Shown one piece after another: positions 18,424 to 25,347 of a stretch of 45,062 nt of DNA. The position numbers were made by a program, and so were the translations under genes. Positions within the stretch are counted from its first letter, which is position 1, and each line of letters starts with the position of its first letter. The notes beneath the pieces are model-generated. The model worked only from the letters and a program-made list of their open reading frames with translations. It searched no databases and was not told where the DNA came from. The stretch covers positions 1 to 45,062 of the forward strand of contig NZ_PZYX01000018.1 of NCBI RefSeq assembly GCF_003047285.1. Direction: 5' to 3'. The stretch is from Nocardioides allogilvus (GTDB taxonomy: Bacteria > Actinomycetota > Actinomycetes > Propionibacteriales > Nocardioidaceae).

Positions 18424-18912
18424 TCAGTCCCCGATCGCCGCCAGGACCTGGGAGATCACGTCCTCCACCGGCAGCGACACGTCGAAGACGGCACCCAGCT
18501 CGTCGGGCCCGAGCGGCTCCAGCGCATCGAACTGCGACTGCAGCAAGGAGGCCGGCATGAAGTGGTCGCGCGACTCCATCCGCGCCTGCAGCACCGGGAA
18601 CGGCGCGGCGAGGTGCACGAAGAAGAGCGAGTCCTCCGGCAGACCGCCACGGAGCACGTCGCGGTAGCTGCGCTTGAGCGCCGAGCACGTGAGCACGCTG
18701 GAGATGTCCTCGTCGTGGTGGAAGGCCAGCAGCGAGGCCAGCACCTCGAGCCACGGCCACCGGTCCTCGTCGTCGAGCGGGATCCCCGCCGACATCTTGG
18801 CGATGTTGGCGGGCGGGTGCAGGCTGTCGCCCTCGATGAACAGCGCGCCGTGACGAGCGGCGAGCTCGGTGGCGACGGTCGTCTTGCCGGTCCCCGAGAC
18901 ACCCATCACCAC
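18424..18912 (-). CDS. gntK: Gluconokinase (GntK family)
   Basis: Gluconokinase phosphorylates D-gluconate to 6-phosphogluconate for the pentose phosphate pathway. The P-loop GVSGTGKTT lies at the very start. Family motifs follow: FIEGDSLHPPANIAKMSAGIPL, SALKRSYRDVLR and SRDHFMPASLLQSQFDALEPL. About 160-162 aa is normal. The start is uncertain: GTG at 18912 and 18909 and ATG at 18906 are consecutive codons with no clear ribosome site, and I chose the longest. An open frame continues upstream through gntP but is an antisense artefact. The GntR regulator diverges 69 nt away and gntP is beyond it, making a gluconate-use unit. Confidence 0.92.
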   Translation of the reverse strand: MVMGVSGTGKTTVATELAARHGALFIEGDSLHPPANIAKMSAGIPLDDEDRWPWLEVLASLLAFHHDEDISSVLTCSALKRSYRDVLRGGLPEDSLFFVHLAAPFPVLQARMESRDHFMPASLLQSQFDALEPLGPDELGAVFDVSLPVEDVISQVLAAIGD

Positions 18913-18928
18913 GAGGTGCTGTGGCCGC

Positions 18929-18945
18929 GGTGCCGTGTCGGCACC
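18929..18945. promoter_or_regulatory. Perfect palindrome in the gntK/gntR divergent promoter
   Basis: GGTGCCGTGTCGGCACC has 7-bp arms around TGT. It sits between the divergent gntK and regulator starts, upstream of the regulator's -10 box. It could be an operator but does not match the GTA-N-TAC core seen at gntP. Confidence 0.35.
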
Positions 18946-18968
18946 CCGACGTGCGCGGGGGACGCGAC

Positions 18969-18974
18969 TAGTCT
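18969..18974 (+). promoter_or_regulatory. -10 box of the GntR regulator gene (leaderless)
   Basis: TAGTCT is 7 nt before the GTG at 18982. CCGACG stands 17 nt upstream at 18946-18951, the same weak -35 seen before pyrG. Confidence 0.5.
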
Positions 18975-18981
18975 GCTGCTC

Positions 18982-19668
18982 GTGCCGACCGCCCACACCA
19001 CCGTGCTCGCCGAGGTCGGGCGACGGATCGTGCGAGGTGACCTCGCCGAGGACACCGTCATCACCCTGGACTGGATCGGGGACACCTACGGCGTCTCGCG
19101 GACCGTGGCCCGCGAGGTGGTGCAGGTGCTGGTCTCGATGGGGCTGGTCGAGAGCCGTCGGCGTACGGGCATCAGGATCCTGTCCCGGGCTGAGTGGGAC
19201 GACTACGACCCGGCGATCATCCGCTGGCGGCTGGAGGGCGACCAGCGGCTCCGGCACCTCCACGAGCTCGCCGAGCTGCGCGCGGCCATCGAACCGGCCT
19301 CGGCCGCGCTGGCGGCCTCCCACGCCGACGCCGACCAGCGGTCCGAGATCGTCCGGCTCGCCGAGCAGATGGAGGCCTCGGGGGCAGCCGGCGACCTGCA
19401 GCTCTTCCTCGAGCAGGACATCGCCTTCCACCGGCTCCTCCTTCGCGCGTCGGGCAACGTCATGTTCGCCGGTCTGGGCGACGTCGTCGAGGGGGTCCTG
19501 CGCGGCCGCACGGACCACGACCTGATGCCGCCGGAACCCAAGCGGGAAGCCCGACGGCTGCACCAGGTCGTCGCCGAGGCGGTGGCCGGCGGCGAGGCGG
19601 AGGTCGCCCGCCACGCGATGACCGCGATCCTGGCCGAGGTCGTCTCCGACCTCGGCCACGACCACTGA
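18982..19668 (+). CDS. GntR-family transcriptional regulator, FCD (FadR) type
   Basis: The 228-aa regulator has an N-terminal winged helix-turn-helix (about residues 8-70, including YGVSRTVAREVVQVLVSMGLVESRRRTGIRI). The C-terminal all-helical FCD ligand domain shows ELRAAIEPASAALAA and the metal/ligand residues in DIAFHRLLLRASGN. FCD regulators bind sugar acids and related carboxylates. Lying between gntK and gntP, it very probably represses gluconate use and responds to gluconate or 6-phosphogluconate. The 15-bp palindrome in the gntP promoter has the FCD-type GTA-N-TAC core. GTG at 18982 is chosen for the leaderless promoter and the natural N-terminus. It ends 2 nt before the gntP stop, convergently. 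Confidence 0.92.
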   Translation: MPTAHTTVLAEVGRRIVRGDLAEDTVITLDWIGDTYGVSRTVAREVVQVLVSMGLVESRRRTGIRILSRAEWDDYDPAIIRWRLEGDQRLRHLHELAELRAAIEPASAALAASHADADQRSEIVRLAEQMEASGAAGDLQLFLEQDIAFHRLLLRASGNVMFAGLGDVVEGVLRGRTDHDLMPPEPKREARRLHQVVAEAVAGGEAEVARHAMTAILAEVVSDLGHDH

Positions 19669-19670
19669 CG

Positions 19671-21068
19671 TCACAACAGGCCTGCCACCGGCCACAGGAC
19701 TGCTGCCAGCGCGAAGGCCGACAGCCCGAGCGTGGTCTCCATGACCGTCCAGGTCTTGAGCGTGGTCTTCTCGTCCATCCCGAAGAACCTGCTCACCAGC
19801 CAGAAGCCGGAGTCGTTGACGTGCGAGAGCACGGTGGAGCCCGCGGCGATGGCCACGACCAGCAGGGTGAGGTGGATGTTGTCGAGGCCGCTCGCCTGGG
19901 TCGCGATCAGGCCCGCCGTCGTCGTCAGCGCAACGGTGGCCGATCCCTGGGCGACACGCAGCGCGGTGGCGATGAGGAACGCCTGCAGCAGCAGCGGCAG
20001 GCCCACGTCGGAGAGCGATGAGGTCAGGGCGTCGCCGATGCCGCTGGTCCGCAGGACACCGCCGAACATCCCGCCCGCGCCGGTGATGAGGATGATCGAG
20101 CAGATCGGGCCGAGCGCCTGGTCGAGCACACCCATGGTGTCGGACAGCGTCCCGTTGTGCCGGCCGAGGACGGCGATGGCGACGAGCAGGCTGATCAGCA
20201 GCGCGACGGGGGTGTTGCCCAGCAGCTGCAGGACCTCGACCCACAGCTGGCCCTCGGCGAGGGCACCGTTGGTGACGAGGGTGGTCAGCACCGTGTTGAA
20301 CGAGATCAGGAACAGCGGCACCAGCAGCAGGCCCAGCACGGTCGTGAAGGCGGGCGGGGCGACGACCGGCCGGTCCGTGGCGTCGGCGCCGCCGTTGACC
20401 TCGCCGAACAGGAGGTCCGGGACGGGTACGTCGAAGCGAGCGCCGAGGAACCGGGAGACGAGGTAGACGCCGAAGTACCAGGAGATGACCGCGACCGGCA
20501 CGCCGATGAGCAGGATGACACCGATGTCGGCACCGAGCGCCGTACCCGCGGCGACAGGACCGGGGTGCGGAGGCACGATCGCGTGCATGGCCGCGAAGGC
20601 ACCGGCAGCGGGGAGGGCGTAGTAGAGGACGGAGCCGCCGAAGCGCCGGGCGACGGTCAAGATGATCGGCAAGAACACCACCAGGCCGGCATCGAAGAAG
20701 ATCGGGAAGCCGAAGAACAGGGCAGCCACACCCAGCGCGAACGGTGCCCGGGCCGCACCGAACCGGTTGATCAGGGTGTCGGCCAGCACCTGGGCGCCAC
20801 CGGTCACCTCGAGGAGGCGGCCGAGCATGACCCCGAAGCCGACGAGGAGCGCCACCGATCCGAGGGTGGTGCCGAACCCGGCGAGGAGCGCCGTCGGCAC
20901 CAGCGCCACCGGGATCCCGGCCGCCAGGGCCGTCAGCAGGCTGACGAGCACGAGCGCGATGAACGCGTGCAGTCGCACCTTCATGACCAGTAGGAGCAGC
21001 AGACCGACGGCCGCTGCGGCAATGAGCAGGAGGACCGGCGTGCTGTAGGCCGGTTCGAGGTTTTCCAT
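19671..21068 (-). CDS. gntP: Gluconate:H+ symporter (GntP family)
   Basis: The 465-aa polytopic membrane protein has about 12 predicted membrane segments and begins MENLEPAYSTPVLLLIAAAAVG. GntP family signatures include GFGVMLGRLLEVTGGAQVLAD, FFGFPIFFDAGLVVFLPI and AAMHAIVPPHPGPVAA. It imports gluconate, or another sugar acid, by proton symport, supplying the adjacent gluconokinase. The start at 21068 has GGAG 8-11 nt upstream on the minus strand. A promoter with an embedded palindromic operator is visible upstream (21108-21136). Confidence 0.93.
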   Translation of the reverse strand: MENLEPAYSTPVLLLIAAAAVGLLLLLVMKVRLHAFIALVLVSLLTALAAGIPVALVPTALLAGFGTTLGSVALLVGFGVMLGRLLEVTGGAQVLADTLINRFGAARAPFALGVAALFFGFPIFFDAGLVVFLPIILTVARRFGGSVLYYALPAAGAFAAMHAIVPPHPGPVAAGTALGADIGVILLIGVPVAVISWYFGVYLVSRFLGARFDVPVPDLLFGEVNGGADATDRPVVAPPAFTTVLGLLLVPLFLISFNTVLTTLVTNGALAEGQLWVEVLQLLGNTPVALLISLLVAIAVLGRHNGTLSDTMGVLDQALGPICSIILITGAGGMFGGVLRTSGIGDALTSSLSDVGLPLLLQAFLIATALRVAQGSATVALTTTAGLIATQASGLDNIHLTLLVVAIAAGSTVLSHVNDSGFWLVSRFFGMDEKTTLKTWTVMETTLGLSAFALAAVLWPVAGLL

Positions 21069-21107
21069 CAGGTGGCTCCGAAGTGAGGACGGTCACAGGT
21101 CCTGAGC

Positions 21108-21136
21108 ATCATGAATGAAAGGTAATACCTTTGCAA
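21108..21136 (-). promoter_or_regulatory. gntP promoter with FCD-type operator
   Basis: On the minus strand a -35 TTGCAA (21131-21136), a 17-nt spacer and a -10 CATGAT (21108-21113) precede gntP. The perfect palindrome AAAGGTAATACCTTT (21118-21132) fills the spacer and overlaps the -35. Its GTA-A-TAC core fits the yGTM-N-KACy operator type of FCD regulators, which suggests repression by the nearby GntR protein. Confidence 0.7.
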
Positions 21137-21145
21137 GACCCGCTC

Positions 21146-21205
21146 TGCACAGGTTTGTGCACAGGCTGGGAAGTCCTGTGCACTCAACCGGGGCTTCATG
21201 CACAG
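21146..21205. repeat. Cluster of four TGCACAG motifs
   Basis: TGCACAGG occurs at 21146-21153 and 21158-21165, inverted as CCTGTGCA at 21175-21182, and as TGCACAG at 21199-21205. The second copy forms TTGTGCACA, one base from the actinobacterial DnaA box TTGTCCACA. It lies between the divergent gntP and ParA-like promoters. Confidence 0.5.
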
Positions 21206-21240
21206 ATTTGGGTACGGGCTTGTGGGACTGGCCCCACCTG

Positions 21241-21269
21241 TTGTGGGCGTCGAGGCGTGGTCCTAGGCT
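21241..21269 (+). promoter_or_regulatory. Promoter of the parA-like/scpAB operon
   Basis: TTGTGG (21241-21246), a 17-nt spacer and TAGGCT (21264-21269) give a leader of about 90 nt before the ATG, which is preceded by AGGAGCG. The remaining leader shows no clear structure. Confidence 0.5.
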
Positions 21270-21364
21270 CGCCCGGAACCTGAAGTGAGAAGTGTCGCCG
21301 TGTCGACAAAGTTCGCGGCCTCGGGCGTGGTGCAATCGGATCAGTCGAACTAGGAGCGCTCTCG

Positions 21365-22387
21365 ATGAACAGTGGCGGTTTCAACTCCAACCCCTGGCAG
21401 ACCGGCAGCAGTGCGGCCGACATGCCCCCACTGATGAGCCCGCCCCAGCCGAGCGCTGCGCCGCCGACGCACGCCGCCGCCGACCCCCTTCCCTTCGTCC
21501 GACCAGAGGAGCCCCCCGTGACGACGCCCGTGCAGGAAGCCGAGCGGGCGATCGGGCCCACCGGTCGTCCGCTTCCCACGTTCCCGCAGCCGGGACCCGT
21601 GGGGGAGCGAACCCGCGCTCGCGTCGTGTCGATGTGCAACCAGAAGGGTGGCGTCGGCAAGACCACGACGACCATCAACCTGGGCGCGTCGCTGGCCGAG
21701 TACGGCCGCAAGGTGCTGCTGGTCGACTTCGACCCGCAGGGCTCGCTCTCGGTCGGCCTGGGCCTCAACCCGCACGAGATGGACCTGACGATCTACAACC
21801 TCCTCATGCAGCGCGACGTCGCGCTCGAGGACGTCGTCGTGCCCTCCGGCGTGCCCGGCATGGACCTCCTGCCCTCCAACATCGACCTGTCCGCGGCCGA
21901 GGTGCAGCTGGTGCACGAGGTCGCCCGCGAGCAGACCCTGCAGCGCGTGCTGGGACCGGCCCTGGAGAACTACGACGTCATCCTGATCGACTGCCAGCCC
22001 TCGCTCGGCCTGCTCACGGTCAACGCCCTGACCGCCTCCGACGGCGTGATCGTCCCGCTGGAGTGCGAATACTTCGCACTGCGCGGGGTGGCGCTGCTCA
22101 AGACCACGATCGACAAGGTGCGCGAGCGGCTCAACCCCAAGCTCGAGGTCGACGGCATCCTCGGCACGATGTTCGACGGCCGCACCCTGCACAGCCGTGA
22201 GGTCATGGACCGGCTGGTCCAGGCGTGGGGCGACAAGGTCTTCCACACCGTGATCCGTCGCACCGTGAAGTTCTCCGACGCCACCGTCGCCGGCGAGCCG
22301 ATCACGGCCTACGCATCCGCCTCGAGCGGCGCCAGCCACTACCGCGAGCTCGCCAGGGAGGTGCTCACCCGATGGCCCGCCGAGTGA
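21365..22387 (+). CDS. ParA-family ATPase next to scpAB
   Basis: The 340-aa protein has an N-terminal Pro/Ala-rich disordered tail (residues 1-80) and a ParA/MinD-type ATPase. The deviant Walker A KGGVGKTT lies at 94-101, with Walker A' DFDPQG at 121-126 and a DCQPSLGLLT Walker B. ParA proteins form ATP-dependent dimers on DNA and move cargo bound by a partner. This is not the oriC-proximal ParA but the second copy that in actinobacteria heads the scpA-scpB operon (Rv1708 position). That context suggests a role in chromosome organisation with condensin. The next gene overlaps it by 16 nt and could encode its partner. Confidence 0.9.
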   Translation: MNSGGFNSNPWQTGSSAADMPPLMSPPQPSAAPPTHAAADPLPFVRPEEPPVTTPVQEAERAIGPTGRPLPTFPQPGPVGERTRARVVSMCNQKGGVGKTTTTINLGASLAEYGRKVLLVDFDPQGSLSVGLGLNPHEMDLTIYNLLMQRDVALEDVVVPSGVPGMDLLPSNIDLSAAEVQLVHEVAREQTLQRVLGPALENYDVILIDCQPSLGLLTVNALTASDGVIVPLECEYFALRGVALLKTTIDKVRERLNPKLEVDGILGTMFDGRTLHSREVMDRLVQAWGDKVFHTVIRRTVKFSDATVAGEPITAYASASSGASHYRELAREVLTRWPAE

Positions 22388-22722
22388 GCATGCCGACCGC
22401 CGACGACCTGTTCCGCGCGACCGCGGACGGCACCGAGACCGCCGCCCGCCCGGTGCGCGCCGTGGCCGACCGCCCCGCCGACGACGTCGACTCCGGCCCC
22501 AAGAAGCCGAGCGGTCGCGTCCGTCACGACGAGAAGATGACCGTCTACGTCACCTCCGACGAGCTGCTCGACATCGAGCACACTCGGCTCATGCTGCGGC
22601 GTGCCAACGGCCTGGCCGTGGATCGCGGCCGGCTCGTGCGTGAGGCCATCGCCCTGGTGCTGGCCGACTTCGAGGCCAACGGTGACGACAGCGCACTGGT
22701 CCGGCGGCTGACCGAGGAGTGA
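22372..22722 (+). CDS. Small protein with ribbon-helix-helix-like C-terminus
   Basis: The 116-aa product has a disordered, charged first half and a C-terminal part with strand-helix-helix order: EKMTVYVT at 54-61, a helix SDELLDIEHTRLMLRR, and a second helix from DRGRLVREAIALVLADF. This resembles ribbon-helix-helix DNA-binding proteins, which serve as centromere-binding partners (ParG type) of ParA ATPases. I do not recognise a named family. ATG at 22372 has GGGAGG 10 nt upstream; an alternative ATG is at 22390. It overlaps the ParA-like gene by 16 nt and scpA by 4 nt, so expression is coupled. It is absent from the mycobacterial version of the operon. Confidence 0.75.
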   Translation: MARRVSMPTADDLFRATADGTETAARPVRAVADRPADDVDSGPKKPSGRVRHDEKMTVYVTSDELLDIEHTRLMLRRANGLAVDRGRLVREAIALVLADFEANGDDSALVRRLTEE

Positions 22723-23615
22723 GAGCAGGACACTCCGGCGCGACACTCGCACCCGGCACTCCCGCCGACGGCGAGACGCCTGCCTTCGCCGTACGCCTCG
22801 ACAACTTCGAGGGCCCCTTCGACCTGCTGCTGAGCCTGATCGCCAAGCACAAGCTCGACATCACCGAGGTCGCGCTGTCGCAGGTCACCGACGAGTTCAT
22901 CGCCCACATCAAGGTGGGTGGCAAGGCCTGGGACCTCGAGCAGACGACCTCGTTCCTGCTGGTCGCCTCGACCCTGCTCGACCTCAAGGCTGCCCGGCTG
23001 CTGCCGCAGGGCGACGTGGAGGACGAGGAGGACCTCGCGCTGCTCGAGGCACGCGACCTGCTGTTCGCCCGCCTGATGCAGTACCGCGCGTTCAAGCTGG
23101 TCGCCGGCGTGCTCGAGCAGCGCCTCGCCGCCGAGTCGACCCGCCACCCGCGCCAGGTCGGCATGGAGGAGCGCTTCGCGAGCCTGCTGCCCGAGGTCCT
23201 GATCGGCATCGGCCTCGAGCAGTTCGCCCAGCTCGCGGCCAAGGCCATGGAGCCCAAGCCGGTCGTCGAGGTCTCGCTGCAGCACATCCACGCCTCCAAG
23301 GTGAGTGTGCGCGAGCAGGCCTCCATCGTGATGGACCGGCTGCGCCACTCGGGCACCATGACCTTCCGCGCGCTCTGCGGCGACTCACCCGACCGGCTGA
23401 CGACCGTGGCGCGCTTCCTGTCGCTGCTGGAGCTGTTCCGCGAGGGCGTCGTCGCCTTCGACCAGGTCACGCCGCTGGGCGAGCTGACCGTGCGCTGGAC
23501 CGGCGACGAGGACGCAGAGATCGAGATCACCGACGAGTTCGACGGGGCGCCAGCCGAGGCAGAATCAGACGTGAGCCTCGACGATCGCCCGAGCCAGGAG
23601 TACGACGATGAGTGA
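22719..23615 (+). CDS. scpA: Segregation and condensation protein A
   Basis: ScpA is the kleisin subunit that bridges the SMC heads in bacterial condensin together with ScpB. The 298-aa protein shows the kleisin N-terminus VRLDNFEGPFDLLLSLIAKHKLDITEVALSQVTDEF, starting near residue 25, and DLEQTTSFLLVASTLLDLKAARLLP. The C-terminal winged helix includes FRALCGDSPDRLTTVARFLSLLELFREGVV. A 20-residue non-conserved N-terminus precedes the kleisin domain, so a later start is possible, but none is as well placed as the GTG overlapping the previous stop. scpB overlaps its end by 8 nt. Confidence 0.95.
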   Translation: MRAGHSGATLAPGTPADGETPAFAVRLDNFEGPFDLLLSLIAKHKLDITEVALSQVTDEFIAHIKVGGKAWDLEQTTSFLLVASTLLDLKAARLLPQGDVEDEEDLALLEARDLLFARLMQYRAFKLVAGVLEQRLAAESTRHPRQVGMEERFASLLPEVLIGIGLEQFAQLAAKAMEPKPVVEVSLQHIHASKVSVREQASIVMDRLRHSGTMTFRALCGDSPDRLTTVARFLSLLELFREGVVAFDQVTPLGELTVRWTGDEDAEIEITDEFDGAPAEAESDVSLDDRPSQEYDDE

Positions 23616-24366
23616 GAGCACGACGGACACGGACACCACCTCCACCGACACCAGCGTGACGGTGGACGTGGAGACGCTGGCGGTCGAGATCGCCGATCTG
23701 CGCCCGGCCCTGGAGGCGATCTTGATGGTCGCCGACCAGGCGCTCGACAAGGTGCAGCTCGCCTCGGTCGTTGGCCACCCGGTCGAGGCCGTGGACGCGG
23801 CACTGCATGCCCTGGCCGCCGAGTACACCGAGCAGGGTCGTGGCTTCGAGCTGCGCAACGTGGCCGGGGGCTGGCGCTACTACACCCGCGACGCCTATGC
23901 CGGTGTCGTCGAGAGCTTCGTGCTGGAGGGCCAGCAGGCCCGGCTGACGCAGGCGGCGCTGGAGACCCTGGCCGTGGTCGCCTACAAGCAGCCGGTCTCG
24001 CGGGCCCGGGTCTCGGCCGTGCGTGGCGTGAGCGTCGACGGCGTCATGCGCACGCTGCTGACGCGCGGCCTCGTCGAGGAGGCCGGCCAGGACGTCGAGA
24101 CGGGCGCCAACCTCTACCGGACCACGACCTACTTCCTCGACCGCATCGGGATCACCTCGCTGGAGGAGCTGCCCGAGCTGGCGCCGTACCTCCCCGACAT
24201 GGAGGACCTCGAGGACGAGCTGACCCAGATGGCCGCCCCGACGCCCGAGCCCACACCTGAACCTGCGACGGAGCCGGCGACCGAGCCGCCCGTCGAGGAC
24301 CCCCACCACCCGGCGCCGCACAGCGGCAACGGCACCGAACCCGACGGCGGGACCGAGATCGCATGA
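23608..24366 (+). CDS. scpB: Segregation and condensation protein B
   Basis: ScpB forms a dimer of double winged-helix subunits that binds ScpA in the SMC condensin complex. Core motifs are LRPALEAILMVADQALDKVQLA, GRGFELRNVAGGWRYYTR, LTQAALETLAVVAYKQPVSRARVSAVRGVS and LLTRGLVEEAGQ. The protein has an acidic Thr/Asp-rich N-terminus (about 20 residues) and a repetitive C-terminal tail of Pro-Glu-Pro-Thr units (residues about 212-245), probably disordered. rluB starts at its stop with an ATGA overlap. The parA-like, RHH-like, scpA, scpB and rluB genes are one transcript. Confidence 0.95.
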   Translation: MSESTTDTDTTSTDTSVTVDVETLAVEIADLRPALEAILMVADQALDKVQLASVVGHPVEAVDAALHALAAEYTEQGRGFELRNVAGGWRYYTRDAYAGVVESFVLEGQQARLTQAALETLAVVAYKQPVSRARVSAVRGVSVDGVMRTLLTRGLVEEAGQDVETGANLYRTTTYFLDRIGITSLEELPELAPYLPDMEDLEDELTQMAAPTPEPTPEPATEPATEPPVEDPHHPAPHSGNGTEPDGGTEIA

Positions 24367-25166
24367 AGCCCCACGACCAACCCGACAACGACCAGCCTGC
24401 GTCGCAGCGCCCCGAGACCGACGAGGACGGGCTGATCCGGCTGCAGAAGCTGCTCGCCCAGTCCGGCGTCGCGAGCCGTCGCAAGTGCGAGGAGCTGATG
24501 CTCGAGGGCCTCGTCGAGGTCGACGGGGAGATCGTCTCGCGGCTCGGCACCAAGGTCGACCCGAGGACCGCCGTGATCCGCGTGGAGGGCAAGCGGCTGC
24601 CGCCGATCAGCCCCTCGGTCTACCTCGTGCTCAACAAGCCGCGCGGTGTCGTCTCGACGATGAGCGACCCCGAGGGGCGCCGCAGCCTGGGCGAGCTGGT
24701 GGCCGACCGGCCCGAGCGGCTCTTCCACGTCGGCCGGCTCGACACCGACACCTCCGGGCTGATCATCCTGACCAACGACGGCGACTTCGCCCAGCGGCTG
24801 GCGCACCCGTCCTTCGAGATCGAGAAGACCTACGTCGCCGAGGTCGAGGGCGAGCTGCACAAGGGCATCATCAAGAAGCTGCTCGCCGGCGTGACCCTCG
24901 ACGACGGCCCGATCGCGGTCCGGCGGGCCCGGATCGTCGAGGGCAGCCACGGCCGTACGTCGCGTGAGCGCACCATCGTCGAGCTCGTCATCCACGAGGG
25001 GCGCAACCGCATCGTGCGCCGCCTGCTCGAGCACGTCGGGCATCCCGTGACCCGGCTGACCCGCACCTCCATCGGCCCGCTCGAGCTCGGCAAGCTGCCG
25101 TTGGGGGAGATGCGCGAGCTGACCCTGGACGAGCTCGGCGTGCTGCTCGACAGCGCCGAGCTCTGA
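24363..25166 (+). CDS. rluB: 23S rRNA pseudouridine synthase, RluB/RsuA family
   Basis: The 267-aa protein has an S4 RNA-binding domain (residues about 22-80, with LQKLLAQSGVASRRKCEEL) and an RsuA/RluB-type catalytic domain. The catalytic Asp lies in GRLDTDTSGLIILTNDGDF. The C-terminal signature GRNRIVRRLLEHVGHPVTRL is present. RluB modifies U2605 (E. coli numbering) of 23S rRNA. It follows scpB with a 4-nt overlap, the widely conserved scpA-scpB-rluB order. A copy of a 24-nt repeat begins 2 nt after its stop, and the next conserved gene, aroH, is displaced by an inserted kinase gene. Confidence 0.95.
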   Translation: MKPHDQPDNDQPASQRPETDEDGLIRLQKLLAQSGVASRRKCEELMLEGLVEVDGEIVSRLGTKVDPRTAVIRVEGKRLPPISPSVYLVLNKPRGVVSTMSDPEGRRSLGELVADRPERLFHVGRLDTDTSGLIILTNDGDFAQRLAHPSFEIEKTYVAEVEGELHKGIIKKLLAGVTLDDGPIAVRRARIVEGSHGRTSRERTIVELVIHEGRNRIVRRLLEHVGHPVTRLTRTSIGPLELGKLPLGEMRELTLDELGVLLDSAEL

Positions 25167-25168
25167 GG

Positions 25169-25192
25169 GTCGCTGCATCGCCGACATACCGG
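25169..25192 (+). repeat. Direct repeat copy A flanking the inserted kinase gene
   Basis: It starts GTCGCTGCATC and ends GACATACCGG, matching copy B (25919-25942) at 22 of 24 bases. It begins 2 nt after the rluB stop codon. Confidence 0.75.
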
Positions 25193-25210
25193 ACTGGTCG
25201 TGGGGATCGT

Positions 25211-25300
25211 GAAAGTCCACGCAGGTGCGTGGAGCTTCAGGGCGCCGGCCGCTCTCCGAGCGGGGGTCGCTCTGGAACTTCACCCGTGTGCGTGGAGTTG
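25211..25300. repeat. Two related hairpins before the kinase gene
   Basis: Hairpin 1 (25213-25237) pairs TCCACGC with GCGTGGA around AGGT. Hairpin 2 (25277-25299) pairs AACTTCAC with GTGGAGTT. Both share GTGCGTGGAG on the 3' side, so they look like two diverged copies of one palindromic unit. This accounts for most of the 181-nt gap between rluB and the kinase. Confidence 0.5.
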
Positions 25301-25333
25301 CATCCGCGCGATGGCGTCGTGCTGCCTGAGCGC

Positions 25334-25339
25334 TAGGGT
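25334..25339 (+). promoter_or_regulatory. -10 box of the kinase gene (leaderless)
   Basis: TAGGGT is followed by 8 nt and GTG at 25348 (11 nt to the ATG at 25351), so the inserted gene probably carries its own promoter. Confidence 0.5.
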
Positions 25340-25347
25340 CGCTGGGT

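Noticed and set aside
18424..21096. Single 890-aa open frame on the minus strand
   Set aside because: Only its last ~160 codons (gluconokinase) look like protein. The rest is antisense to the GntR regulator and in another frame of gntP, open because of GC-rich codon bias.
21146..21205. Replication origin (oriC) because of DnaA-box-like motifs
   Set aside because: No AT-rich unwinding region, no dnaA or dnaN neighbours, and no exact TTGTCCACA or TTATCCACA box. A regulatory or partition site is more likely.
25211..25300. CRISPR array or riboswitch
   Set aside because: Only two diverged hairpin copies with no regular spacers, and no known aptamer signature.
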